From Dama dama (lineage: Eukaryota > Chordata > Mammalia > Artiodactyla > Cervidae): DNA of 64,000 nucleotides. A program made the position numbers and the translations under genes. Positions within the stretch are counted from its first letter, which is position 1, and the number at the start of each line of letters is the position of its first letter. Of the stretch, positions 8,530-20,463 are shown piece after piece. Where the stretch lies: assembly GCF_033118175.1 (NCBI RefSeq), contig NW_026870889.1, positions 1,364,001 through 1,428,000 of the forward strand. Direction: 5' to 3'. Below the pieces are notes generated by a model that was not told where the DNA came from, searched no databases, and saw nothing but the letters and a program-made list of their open reading frames with translations.

Positions 8530-11355
8530 GGAAGACCTCCCCGGCTGCCTCCAAGGCCGGTTTGCAAGCACTTCTGCCTGCTGTTCTCGCCACCCGCGCA
8601 CAATGCTCCCAAGCCCGGGAGAAAAGCGTTTCGGGGTGGTGTTCTCTCTGGGCCCAAGAAAGACCTCCCGGGCTGCCCCCAAATGCCGGTTTGCAAGCAC
8701 TCCCACTCGCTGTTCCCGCCATCCGTGCAAATGCTCCAAGCCCAGGAGAAAAGCCCTTCAGGGTGGTGCTCTCTCCCGGCCCTTGGAAGACCTCCCCGGC
8801 TGCCTCCAAAGGCTGGATTTCAAGTACTCCCTCCCGCTGTCCCGCCAGCCGCACACAATGCTCCCAATCACGGGAGAAAAGCGCTTCGGGGTGGTGCTCT
8901 CTACGGGCCCTTGGAAGACCTCCCCGTTTGTCTCCAAAGGCCGGTTTGCAAGCACTCATGCCCGCTGTTCCCGCCAGCCGCGCACAATGCTCCCAAGCCT
9001 AGGAGAAAAGCACTTCGGGGTGGTGCTCTCTCCCGGCCCTTGGAAGACCTCCCCGGCTGCCTCCAAAGGCCGGTTTGCAAGCACTCAATCCCGCTGTTCC
9101 CGCCAGCCGCGCACAATGCTCCCAAGCCCGGGAGAAAAGCGCTTCGGGGTGGTGCTCTCTCCCGGCCCTTGGAAGACCTCCCCGGCTGCCTCCAAAGGCT
9201 GGTTTTCAAGAACTCCCTCCCGCTGACCCGCCAGCCGCACACAATGCTCCCAAGCCCGGGAGAAAAGCATTTTGGGGTGGTCTCTCTCCGGGCCCTTGGA
9301 AGACTCCCCGGCTGCCTCTAAAGGCCGGTTCGCAAGCACTCATGTCCTCTGTTCCCGACAGCCGCGAACAATGCTCCCAATTCCGTGAGAAAAGTGCTTC
9401 GGGATGGTGCTCTCTCCGGGCCCTTGGAAGACCTCCCAAGCTGCCTCCAAAGGCCGGTTTGCAAGCACTCCCGCCCGCTGTTCCCGCCAGCCTCGCACAA
9501 TGCTCCCAAGACCGGGAGAAAAGCGCTTCGGGGTGGTGTTCTCTCCGTGCCAATGGAGGACCTCCCTGGCTGCCCCCAAAGGCCGGTTTGCAAGCACTCC
9601 CACTCGCTGTTCCCGCCAGCCACGCACAATCCTCCAAAACCCCGGAGAAAAGCGCTTCGGGGTGGTGTTCTCTCAGTGCCCATGGAAGACCTCCCGGGGT
9701 GCCCCCAAAGGCCGGTTTGGAAGCACTCCCACTCGCTGTTCCCGCCATCCGCGCACAATGCTCCCAAGCCCGGGAGAAAAGCATTTTGGGGTGGTGCTCA
9801 CACCGGGCCCTGGAAGACCTCCCCGGCTGCCTCCAAAGGCCGGTTTGCAAGGACTCCTTCCTGCTGTTCCCGCCATCCGCGCACAATGCTCCCAAGCCCG
9901 GGAGAAAAGCATTTTGGGGTGGTGCTCACACCGGGCCCTGGAAGACCTCCCCGGCTGCCTCCAAAGGACGGTTTTCAAGCACTCCTGCCTGCTGTTCCCG
10001 CCAGCCGCGCACAATGCTCCCAAGCCCGGGAGAAAAGCGCTTCGGGGTGGTGCTCTCTCCGGGCCCTTGGGAGACGTCCCCGGCTGCCTCCAAAGGCCGG
10101 TTTGCAAGCACTCATGCCCGTTGTTCCCACCAGCCGCGCACAATGCTCCCAAGCCCGGGAGAAAAGCATTTTGGGGTGGTGCTCACTCCGGGCCCTTGGA
10201 AGACCTCCCCGGCTGCCTCCAAAGGCCAGTTTGCAAGCAGTCCTGCCTGCTGTTCCCGCCAGCCGCGCACAATGCTCCCAAGCCCGGGAGAAAAGCGCTT
10301 CGGGGTGGTGCTCTCTCCGGGCACTTTCAAGACCTCCCCGGCTGCCTCCAAAGGACGGTTTGTAAGTACTCATTCCCGCTGCTTCCGCCAGCCACGCACA
10401 ATGCTCCCAAGCCCGGGAGAAAAGCATTTTGGGGTGGTGCTCTCTCCGGGCCCTTGGAAGACCTCCCGGGCTGCCTCCAAAGGCCGGTTTGCAAGCATTC
10501 ATGTCCGTTGTTCCCGACAGCCGCGCACAATGCTCCCAAGCCCGAGAGAAAAGCATTTTGGGGTGGTGATCAGTCCGGCCCTTGGAAGACCTCCCCGGCT
10601 GCCTCCAAAGGACAGTTTGCAAGCACTCATGCCCGCTGTTCCCGCCAGCCGCGCACAATGCTCCCAAGACCGTGAGAAAAGCGCTTCGGGGTGGTGTTCT
10701 CTCAGGGACCATGGAGGACCTCCCCGGCTGCCCCCAAAGGCCGGTTGCAAGCATTCCCACTCGCTGTTCCCGCCAGGCACACACAATGTTCCAAAACCCC
10801 GGAGAAAAGTGCTTCGGGGTGGTGCTCTCTCCGCGCCCTTGGAAGAATTCTCTGGCTGCCGCCAAAGGCCGGTTTGCAAGAATTCCCTCCCGCTGTCCCA
10901 CCAGCCGCACACAATGCTCCAAAACCCGAGAGAAAAGCGCTTCGAGGTGGTGCTCTATCCGGGCCCTTGGAAGACCTCCCCGGCTGCCTCCAAAGGCCGG
11001 TTTGCAAGCACTCCTGCCTGCTGTTCCCGCCACGCGCACACAATGCTCCCAAGCCCGGAAGAAAAGCATTTTGGGGTAGTGCTCTCTCCGGGCCCTTGGA
11101 AGACCTCCCGGGCTGCCTCCAAAGGCCGGTTTGCAAGCAGTCATGTCCGCTGGTCCCGACAGCCGCGCACAATGCTCCCAAGCCCGGGAGAAAAGCATTT
11201 TGGGGTGGTGATCAGTCCGGGCCCTTGGAAGACCTCCCCGGCTGCCTCCAAAGGACAGTTTGCAAGAACTCATGCCCGCTGTTCCCGCCAGGCACGCACA
11301 ATGCTCCCAAGCCCGGGAGAAAAGCGCTTCGGGGTGGTGCTCTCACCGGGCCCTT
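8530..11355. repeat. S block 2 (22 short monomers)
   Basis: This block repeats S block 1 at +5,555 bp with the same monomer order, the same off-length monomers and nearly every private variant. Noted differences include CCAGCCGCGC here versus CCAGACGCGC near 4578, and GGTTCGCAAGC near 9328 versus GGTTTGCAAGC near 3773. The shared 1-2 bp monomer length defects show that this is a block duplication, not independent amplification. Confidence 0.94.
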
Positions 11356-14300
11356 GCCCCTGAGCCTGGGGGCAATGCAGGGGGAACACACTCCCAGGCC
11401 AAGGCAGAACCACATGCAAACGTCTGTTCCTGGTCCCTGCACTGGCAGAGAGCTCGGGGGAGCCAGAGTATGCCAGGCAGCTGCTGGGTTGGCGGCCTGT
11501 GTGGAAAGGTGCAGAGCCGACCTAGGGGCAAGTTGGGCCTCTTGCTCTCCCTGCTGCCCTGAGGCTGCTGGGCCAAAGAGGTTTTGGGCATCCAGCCCCT
11601 TGCTGGTCCCTTCCCTCTGATGAGGCCCTCTGAGCTCCAGCACCTTGCAGTGTGGAGACAGCCCCTGCCAGCAACCTCCTCTCCAAGGCGGCCTCAACCG
11701 AGGCCTAGGCCTAGGGGAAAGGCACCAGCGGGGATGAGCCTGGGGAGGCGCCCGGGCATGTCTGGACCCAGTCCCCGCAGCCTGCCCCTTGGTGGGGCAG
11801 TACCCCCGGAGGCCAGGAAGGTCTGGGCAAGGCTGCCAGGGGCAGGGACACTGCTGGGTCCTGCCCCTGGCCTGTGGGGCGTCTGAGCACAACCAGCACT
11901 CTCCCGCTGGAAGACCTCCCCGTCTGCCTCCAAAGGCCTGTTTGCAAGCACTCCCACCCGCTGTTCCCGCCAGGCACGCACAATGCTCCCAAGCCCGGGA
12001 GAAAAGCGCTTCGGGGTGGTGCTCTCCTCGGGCCCTTGCCCCTGAGCCTGGGGGCCAGGCAGGTGGAACACACTCCCAGGCCAAGGGAGAACGACATGCA
12101 CACGTCTGTTCCTGCCCCCTACACTGGCAGAGAGCTCGGGGGAGCCAGAGACTGCCAGGCTGCTGCTGGGCTGGCTGCCTGTGTGGGACGGGGCAGAGCC
12201 GACCTAGGGGCAAGTTGGGCCTCTTGCTCTCCCTGCTGCCCTGAGGCTGTTGGGTCAAAGAGGTCTTGGGCATCGAGCCCTTTGCTGGTGCATTCCCTCT
12301 GTCGAGGCCCTCTGAGCTCCAGCACCTTGCAGTGTGGAGACAGCCCCTGTCAGCAACCTCCTCTCCAAAGAGGCCTCAACCGAGGCCTAGGCCCAGGGGA
12401 AAGGCACCAGCGGGGATGATCCTGGGGAGGCGCACGGACATGTCTGGACCCAGTCTCCGCAGCCTGCCCCTTGGTGGGGCAGTACCCCCGGAGGCCAGGA
12501 AGGTCTGGGCAAGTCTGGCCAGGGGCAGGGGCCCTGCTGGGTCCTGACCCTGGCCTATGGGGCCTCTGAGCACAACCGGCCCTCTCCCACTGGAAGACCT
12601 CCCCGGCTGCCTCCAAAGTCCTGTTTGCAAACACTCCTGCCCGCTGTTCACGTTAGGAATGCACAAAGCTCCCAAGCCGGGGAGAAAAGCGCTTCGGAGT
12701 GGTGCTCTCTCCGGGCCCTTGCCCCTGAGCCTGGGGGCAAGGCAGGGGGAACACACTCCCAGGCCAAGGCAGAACCACATGCCCACGTCTGTTCCTGTCC
12801 CCTGCACCGGCAGAGAGCTTGGGGGAGCCAGAGTCTGTCAGGCAGCTGCTGGGTTGGCCACGTGTGTGGGAAGGGGCAGAGCCGACCTAGGGGCAAGTTG
12901 GGCCTCTTCCTCTCCCTGCTGCCCTGAGGCTGCTGGGCCAAAGATGTCTTGGGCATCCAGCCCCTTAATGGTCCCTTCTCTCTGACGAGGCCCTCTGAGC
13001 TCCAGCACCTTGCAGTGTGGAGACAGCCCCTGCCAGCAATCTCCTCTCCAAGGAGGCCTCAACCGAGGCCTAGGCCCAGGGGAAAGGCACAAGCGGGGAT
13101 AAGCCAGGGGAGGCGCCCGAGCTTGTCTGGACCCAGTCCCCGCAGCCTGCCCCTTGGTGGGGCAGTACCCCCGGAGGCCAGGAAGGTCTGGGCAAGGCTG
13201 GCCAGGGGCAGGGGCCCTGCTGGGTCCTGCCCCTGGCCTGTGGGTCCTCTGAGCACAACCGGCCCTCTCCCACTGGAAGACCTCCCCGGCTGCCTCCAAA
13301 GGCCGGTTTGCAAGCGCTCCCGCCCACTGTTCCCAGCAGGCGTGCACAATGCTCCTAAGCCCGGGAGAAAAGTGCTTCGGGGTGGTGCTCTCTCCGGGCC
13401 CTTGCCCCTGAGCCTGGGGGCAAGGCAGGGTGTCCACACTCCCAGGCCAATGCAGAACCACATGCACACGTCTGATGTGCCCCCTGCACCGGCAGAGAGC
13501 TCGGGGGAGCCAGAGTCTGTCAGGCAGCTGCTGGGCTGGCCGCCTGTGTGGGAAGGGGCAGAGCCGACCTAGGGGCAAGTTGGGCCTCTTGCTCTCCCTG
13601 CTGCCCTGAGGCTGCTGGGCCAAAGAGGTCTTGGGCATCCAGCCCCTTGCTTGTCCCTTCCCTCTGACGAGGGCCTCTGAGCTCCAGCACCTTGCAGTGT
13701 GGAGACAGCACCTGCAAGCAATCTCTTCTCCAAGGAGGCCTCAAGCGAGGCCTCGGCCCAGGGAAAAGGCACCAGCGGGGTTGAGCCAGGGGAGGCGCCC
13801 GGGCATGTCTGGACCCTGTCCCCGCAGCCTGCCCCTTGGTGGGGCAGTACCCCCGGAGGCCAGGAAGGTCTGGGCAAGGCTGGCCAGGGGCAGGGGCCCT
13901 GCTGGGTCCTGCCCCTGGCCTGTGGGGCCTCTGAGCACAACCGGCCCTCTCCCACTGGAAGACCTCCCCGGCTGCCTCCAAAGGCCGGTTTGCAAGCACT
14001 CCCGCCCACTGTTCCCGCCAGGCGCGCACAATGCTCCCAAGCCCGGGAGAAAAGCGCTTCGGGGTGGTGGTCTCTCCGGGCCCCTGCCCCTGAGCCTGGG
14101 GGCCAGGCAGGGGATCCACAGTCCCAGGCCAAGGCAGAACCACATGCACACGTCTGTTCCTGCCCCCTCCACCGGCAGAGAGCTGGGGGGAGCCAGAGTC
14201 TGTCAGGCAGCTGCTGGGCTGGCCGCCTGTGTGGGAAGGGGCAGAGCCGACCTAGGGGCAAGTTGGGCCTCTTGCTCTCCCTGCTGCCCTGAGGCTGCTG

Positions 14301-14767
14301 GGCCAAAGAGGTCTTGGGCATCCAGCCCCTTGCTGGTCCCTTCCCTCTGACGAGGCCCTCTGAGCTCCAGCACCTTGCAGTGTGCAGATAGCCCCTGCCA
14401 GCAACCTCCTCTCCAAGGAGGCCTCAACCGAGGCCTAGGACCAGGGGAAAGGCACCAGCGGGGATGAGCCACTGGAGGCGCACGGGCATGTCTGGACCCA
14501 GTCCCCGCAGCCTGCCCCTTGGTGGGGCAGTACCCCCGGAGGCCAGGAAGGTCTGGGCAAGGCTGGCCAGGGGCAGGGGCCCTGCTGGGTCCTGCCCCTG
14601 GCCTGTGGGGCCTCTGAGCACAACCGGCCCTCTCCCACTGGAAGACCTCCCCGGCTGCCTCCAAAGGCCGGTTTGCCAACACTCCCGCCCGCTGTTCCCG
14701 CCAGGCACGCACAATGCTCCCAAGCCCGGGAGAAAAGCATTTTGGGGTGGTCTCTCTCCGGGCCCTT
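11356..14767. repeat. L block 3 (5 composite units)
   Basis: Units start near 11356, 12038, 12721, 13403 and 14087. The first three resemble A, B and C of the higher-order repeat, but the third changes partway (CCCCTTAATGG near 12962). The fourth is variant E (GGGGTTGAGCC, CTGGACCCTGTCC). The fifth carries GAGCCACTGGAGGCGCACGG. The final S switches type inside GGGAGAAAAGC near 14739, after which it matches S-array sequence ending in the short GGGGTGGTCTCTCTCC form. Confidence 0.92.
13403..14086. repeat. L unit variant E (exemplar)
   Basis: Variant E has GGGGTTGAGCCAGGGG, CTGGACCCTGTCCCCGC, CACCTGCAAGCAATCTC and a GGTGGTGGTCTCTCC tail. The X module that follows carries GGGGATCCACAGTCCC and GAGAGCTGGGGGGAGCC. 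Relatives are near 19504, 36058, 41518, 42884, 59380 and 60746. The linked set of changes makes E the easiest subfamily to trace through the array. Confidence 0.85.
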
Positions 14768-17080
14768 GGAAGACTCCCCGGCTGCCTCTAAAGGCCGGTT
14801 TGCAAGCACTCATGTCCTCTGTTCCCGACAGCCGCGAACAATGCTCCCAATTCCGTGAGAAAAGTGCTTCGGGGTGGTGCTCTCTCCCGGCCCTTGGAAG
14901 ACCTCCCCGGCTGCCTCCAAAGGCTGGTTTTCAAGAACTCCCTCCCGCTGACCCGCCAGCCGCACACAATGCTCCCAAGCACGGGAGAAAAGCATTTTGG
15001 GGTGGTCTCTCTCCGGGCCCTTGGAAGACTCCCCGGCTGCCTCTAAAGGCCGGTTTGCAAGCACTCATGTCCTCTGTTCCCGACAGCCGCGAACAATGCT
15101 CCCAATTCCGTGAGAAAAGTGCTTCGGGATGGTGCTCTCTCCGGGCCCTTGGAAGACCTCCCAAGCTGCCTCCAAAGGCCGGTTTGCAAGCACTCCCGCC
15201 CGCTGTTCCCGCCAGCCTCGCACAATGCTCCCAAGACCGGGAGAAAAGCGCTTCGGGGTGGTGTTCTCTCCGTGCCAATGGAGGACCTCCCTGGCTGCCC
15301 CCAAAGGCCGGTTTGCAAGCACTCCCACTCGCTGTTCCCGCCAGCCACGCACAATCCTCCAAAACCCCGGAGAAAAGCGCTTCGGGGTGGTGTTCTCTCA
15401 GTGCCCATGGAAGACCTCCCGGGGTGCCCCCAAAGGCCGGTTTGGAAGCACTCCCACTCGCTGTTCCCGCCATCCGCGCACAATGCTCCCAAGCCCGGGA
15501 GAAAAGCATTTTGGGGTGGTGCTCACACCGGGCCCTGGAAGACCTCCCCGGCTGCCTCCAAAGGCCGGTTTGCAAGGACTCCTTCCTGCTGTTCCCGCCA
15601 TCCGCGCACAATGCTCCCAAGCCCGGGAGAAAAGCATTTTGGGGTGGTGCTCACACCGGGCCCTGGAAGACCTCCCCGGCTGCCTCCAAAGGACGGTTTT
15701 CAAGCACTCCTGCCTGCTGTTCCCGCCAGCCGCGCACAATGCTCCCAAGCCCGGGAGAAAAGCGCTTCGGGGTGGTGCTCTCTCCGGGCCCTTGGGAGAC
15801 GTCCCCGGCTGCCTCCAAAGGCCGGTTTGCAAGCACTCATGCCCGTTGTTCCCATCAGACGCGCACAATGCTCCCAAGCCCGGGAGAAAAGCATTTTGGG
15901 GTGGTGCTCACTCCGGGCCCTTGGAAGACCTCCCCGGCTGCCTCCAAAGGCCAGTTTGCAAGCAGTCCTGCCTGCTGTTCCCGCCAGCCGCGCACAATGC
16001 TCCCAAGCCCGGGAGAAAAGCGCTTCGGTGTGGTGCTCTCTCCGGGCACTTTCAAGACCTCCCCGGCTGCCTCCAAAGGACGGTTTGTAAGTACTCATTC
16101 CCGCTGCTTCCGCCAGCCACGCACAATGCTCCCAAGCCCGGGAGAAAAGCATTTTGGGGTGGTGCTCTCTCCGGGCCCTTGGAAGACCTCCCGGGCTGCC
16201 TCCAAAGGCCGGTTTGCAAGCATTCATGTCCGTTGTTCCCGACAGCCGCGCACAATGCTCCCAAGCCCGAGAGAAAAGCATTTTGGGGTGGTGATCAGTC
16301 CGGCCCTTGGAAGACCTCCCCGGCTGCCTCCAAAGGACAGTTTGCAAGCACTCATGCCCGCTGTTCCCGCCAGCCGCGCACAATGCTCCCAAGACCGTGA
16401 GAAAAGCGCTTCGGGGTGGTGTTCTCTCAGGGACCATGGAGGACCTCCCCGGCTGCCCCCAAAGGCCGGTTGCAAGCATTCCCACTCGCTGTTCCCGCCA
16501 GGCACACACAATGTTCCAAAACCCCGGAGAAAAGTGCTTCGGGGTGGTGCTCTCTCCGCGCCCTTGGAAGAATTCTCTGGCTGCCTCCAAAGGCCGGTTT
16601 GCAAGAATTCCCTCCCGCTGTCCCACCAGCCGCACACAATGCTCCAAAACCCGAGAGAAAAGCGCTTCGAGGTGGTGCTCTATCCGGGCCCTTGGAAGAC
16701 CTCCCCGGCTGCCTCCAAAGGCCGGTTTGCAAGCACTCCTGCCTGCTGTTCCCGCCACGCGCACACAATGCTCCCAAGCCCGGAAGAAAAGCATTTTGGG
16801 GTAGTGCTCTCTCCGGGCCCTTGGAAGACCTCCCGGGCTGCCTCCAAAGGCCGGTTTGCAAGCAGTCATGTCCGCTGGTCCCGACAGCCGCGCACAATGC
16901 TCCCAAGCCCGGGAGAAAAGCATTTTGGGGTGGTGATCAGTCCGGGCCCTTGGAAGACCTCCCCGGCTGCCTCCAAAGGACAGTTTGCAAGAACTCATGC
17001 CCGCTGTTCCCGCCAGGCACGCACAATGCTCCCAAGCCCGGGAGAAAAGCGCTTCGGGGTGGTGCTCTCACCGGGCCCTT
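14768..17080. repeat. S block 3 (18 short monomers)
   Basis: The segment 15023-17080 matches 3743-5800 at +11,280 bp. It is preceded by two monomers (14768-15022) that match the same neighbourhood, so the monomer containing TCTAAAGGCC and TGTCCTCTGTTCCCG occurs at 14768 and again at 15023. Relative to S block 1 the first six monomers are absent. The block ends at the standard CTCACCGGGCCCTT|GCCCC junction. Confidence 0.93.
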
Positions 17081-20000
17081 GCCCCTGAGCCTGGGGGCAA
17101 TGCAGGGGGAACACACTCCCAGGCCAAGGCAGAACCACATGCAAACGTCTGTTCCTGGTCCCTGCACCGGCAGAGAGCTCGGGGTAGCCAGAGTATGCCA
17201 GGCAGCTGCTGGGTTGGCGGCCTGTGTGGAAAGGTGCAGAGCCGACCTAGGGGCAAGTTGGGCCTCTTGCTCTCCCTGCTGCCCTGAGGCTGCTGGGCCA
17301 AAGAGGTTTTGGGCATCCAGCCCCTTGCTGGTCCCTTCCCTCTGATGAGGCCCTCTGAGCTCCAGCACCTTGCAGTGTGGAGACAGCCCCTGCCAGCAAC
17401 CTCCTCTCCAAGGCGGCCTCAACCGAGGCCTAGGCCTAGGGGAAAGGCACCAGCGGGGATGAGCCTGGGGAGGCGCCCGGGCATGTCTGGACCCAGTCCC
17501 CGCAGCCTGCCCCTTGGTGGGGCAGTACCCCCGGAGGCCAGGAAGGTCTGGGCAAGGCTGCCAGGGGCAGGGACACTGCTGGGTCCTGCCCCTGGCCTGT
17601 GGGGCGTCTGAGCACAACCAGCACTCTCCCGCTGGAAGACCTCCCCGTCTGCCTCCAAAGGCCTGTTTGCAAGCACTCCCACCCGCTGTTCCCGCCAGGC
17701 ACGCACAATGCTCCCAAGCCCGGGAGAAAAGCGCTTCGGGGTGGTGCTCTCCTCGGGCCCTTGCCCCTGAGCCTGGGGGCCAGGCAGGTGGAACACACTC
17801 CCAGGCCAAGGGAGAACGATATGCACACGTCTGTTCCTGCCCCCTACACTGGCAGAGAGCTCGGGGGAGCCAGAGACTGCCAGGCTGCTGCTGGGCTGGC
17901 TGCCTGTGTGGGACGGGGCAGAGCCGACCTAGGGGCAAGTTGGGCCTCTTGCTCTCCCTGCTGCCCTGAGGCTGTTGGGTCAAAGAGGTCTTGGGCATCG
18001 AGCCCTTTGCTGGTGCATTCCCTCTGTCGAGGCCCTCTGAGCTCCAGCACCTTGCAGTGTGGAGACAGCCCCTGTCAGCAACCTCCTCTCCAAAGAGGCC
18101 TCAACCGAGGCCTAGGCCCAGGGGAAAGGCACCAGCGGGGATGATCCTGGGGAGGCGCACGGACATGTCTGGACCCAGTCTCCGCAGCCTGCCCCTTGGT
18201 GGGGCAGTACCCCCGGAGGCCAGGAAGGTCTGGGCAAGTCTGGCCAGGGGCAGGGGCCCTGCTGGGTCCTGACCCTGGCCTATGGGGCCTCTGAGCACAA
18301 CCGGCCCTCTCCCACTGGAAGACCTCCCCGGCTGCCTCCAAAGTCCTGTTTGCAAACACTCCTGCCCGCTGTTCACGTTAGGAATGCACAAAGCTCCCAA
18401 GCCGGGGAGAAAAGCGCTTCGGAGTGGTGCTCTCTCCGGGCCCTTGCCCCTGAGCCTGGGGGCAAGGCAGGGGGAACACACTCCCAGGCCAAGGCAGAAC
18501 CACATGCCCACGTCTGTTCCTGTCCCCTGCACCGGCAGAGAGCTTGGGGGAGCCAGAGTCTGTCAGGCAGCTGCTGGGTTGGCCACCTGTGTGGGAAGGG
18601 GCAGAGCCGACCTAGGGGCAAGTTGGGCCTCTTCCTCTCCCTGCTGCCCTGAGGCTGCTGGGCCAAAGATGTCTTGGGCATCCAGCCCCTTAATGGTCCC
18701 TTCTCTCTGACGAGGCCCTCTGAGCTCCAGCACCTTGCAGTGTGGAGACAGCCCCTGCCAGCAATCTCCTCTCCAAGGAGGCCTCAACCGAGGCCTAGGC
18801 CCAGGGGAAAGGCACAAGCGGGGATAAGCCAGGGGAGGCGCCCGAGCTTGTCTGGACCCAGTCCCCGCAGCCTGCCCCTTGGTGGGGCAGTACCCCCGGA
18901 GGCCAGGAAGGTCTGGGCAAGGCTGGCCAGGGGCAGGGGCCCTGCTGGGTCCTGCCCCTGGCCTGTGGGTCCTCTGAGCACAACCGGCCCTCTCCCACTG
19001 GAAGACCTCCCCGGCTGCCTCCAAAGGCCGGTTTGCAAGCGCTCCCGCCCACTGTTCCCAGCAGGCGTGCACAATGCTCCTAAGCCCGGGAGAAAAGTGC
19101 TTCGGGGTGGTGCTCTCTCCGGGCCCTTGCCCCTGAGCCTGGGGGCAAGGCAGGGTGTCCACACTCCCAGGCCAGGGCAGAACCACATGCACACGTCTGA
19201 TGTGCCCCCTGCACCGGCAGAGAGCTCGGGGGAGCCAGAGTCTGTCAGGCAGCTGCTGGGCTGGCCGCCTGTGTGGGAAGGGGCAGAGCCGACCTAGGGG
19301 CAAGTTGGGCCTCTTGCTCTCCCTGCTGCCCTGAGGCTGCTGGGCCAAAGAGGTCTTGGGCATCCAGCCCCTTGCTTGTCCCTTCCCTCTGACGAGGCCC
19401 TCTGAGCTCCAGCACCTTGCAGTGTGGAGACAGCACCTGCAAGCAATCTCTTCTCCAAGGAGGCCTCAACCGAGGCCTCGGCCCAGGGAAAAGGCACCAG
19501 CGGGGTTGAGCCAGGGGAGGCGCCCGGGCATGTCTGGACCCTGTCCCCGCAGCCTGCCCCTTGGTGGGGCAGTACCCCCGGAGGCCAGGAAGGTCTGGGC
19601 AAGGCTGGCCAGGGGCAGGCGCCCTGCTGGGTCCTGCCCCTGGCCTGTGGGGCCTCTGAGCACAACCGGCCCTTGCCCACTGGAAGACCTCCCCGGCTGC
19701 CTCCAAAGGCCGGTTTGCAAGCACTCCCGCCCACTGTTCCCGCCAGGCGCGCACAATGCTCCCAAGCCCGGGAGAAAAGCGCTTCGGGGTGGTGGTCTCT
19801 CCGGGCCCCTGCCCCTGAGCCTGGGGGCCAGGCAGGGGATCCACAGTCCCAGGCCAAGGCAGAACCACATGCACACGTCTGTTCCTGCCCCCTCCACCGG
19901 CAGAGAGCTGGGGGGAGCCAGAGTCTGTCAGGCAGCTGCTGGGCTGGCCGCCTGTGTGGGAAGGGGCAGAGCCGACCTAGGGGCAAGTTGGGCCTCTTGC

Positions 20001-20463
20001 TCTCCCTGCTGCCCTGAGGCTGCTGGGCCAAAGAGGTCTTGGGCATCCAGCCCCTTGCTGGTCCCTTCCCTCTGACGAGGCCCTCTGAGCTCCAGCACCT
20101 TGCAGTGTGCAGACAGCCCCTGCCAGCAACCTCCTCTCCAAGGAGGCCTCAACCGAGGCCTAGGACCAGGGGAAAGGCACCAGCGGGGATGAGCCACTGG
20201 AGGCGCACGGGCATGTCTGGACCCAGTCCCCGCAGCCTGCCCCTTGGTGGGGCAGTACCCCCGGAGGCCAGGAAGGTCTGGGCAAGGCTGGCCAGGGGCA
20301 GGGGCCCTGCTGGGTCCTGCCCCTGGCCTGTGGGGCCTCTGAGCACAACCGGCCCTCTCCCACTGGAAGACCTCCCCGGCTGCCTCCAAAGGCCGGTTTG
20401 CCAACACTCCCGCCCGCTGTTCCCGCCAGGCACGCACAATGCTCCCAAGCCCGGGAGAAAAGC
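17081..20463. repeat. Higher-order repeat A, partial copy 4
   Basis: This segment copies 11356-14738 at +5,725 bp, including the B unit, the CCCCTTAATGG unit, the E unit and the GAGCCACTGGAGG unit. It diverges at about 20463, inside GGGAGAAAAGC: this copy continues as GCGCTTCGGGGTGTTG and stays in L array, whereas copy 3 continues as GCATTTTGGGG and enters S array. Confidence 0.87.
20290..20328. repeat. Perfect 13 bp inverted repeat in X (exemplar)
   Basis: The arms GGCCAGGGGCAGG (20290-20302) and CCTGCCCCTGGCC (20316-20328) are exact reverse complements separated by 13 bases. A stable hairpin or cruciform is possible. The same element is present in most L units of variants B-E, for example at 2090-2128, while variant A units have a shortened left arm. 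G runs in and beside the left arm also give weak quadruplex potential. A role is not known. Confidence 0.85.

Larger units (their letters stand above)
5801..11355. repeat. Higher-order repeat A, copy 2 (5,555 bp)
   Basis: This is the second near-identical copy of L(A-B-C-D)+22 S. It is flanked on both sides by the same CTCACCGGGCCCTT|GCCCC junction. The downstream copy starts the same way but departs after its third L unit, so copies 1 and 2 are the best-preserved pair in the window. Confidence 0.93.
11356..17080. repeat. Higher-order repeat A, rearranged copy 3 (5,725 bp)
   Basis: This copy is 5,725 bp, not 5,555 bp: it has one more L unit (5 rather than 4) and four fewer S monomers (18 rather than 22). 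The first part, about 11356-14738, matches 17081-20463 at +5,725 bp, and the last part matches copies 1 and 2. It is thus a recombinant between two arrangements, with the crossover inside an S monomer. Confidence 0.88.

Noticed and set aside
246..11355. Treating the 5,555 bp identity purely as an assembly duplication
   Set aside because: It cannot be excluded, but the copies differ at scattered bases and copy 3 is structurally different, which fits real repeats better than a simple assembly error.
14464..17088. 874-codon frame joining L and S sequence
   Set aside because: It merely reads from an X+S unit into the stop-free S array at a recombination junction. It is not seen in the other copies and has no conserved amino end.
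20290..20328. Intrinsic transcription terminator
   Set aside because: There is a GC-rich stem but no following T run, and nothing else in the window is bacterial.
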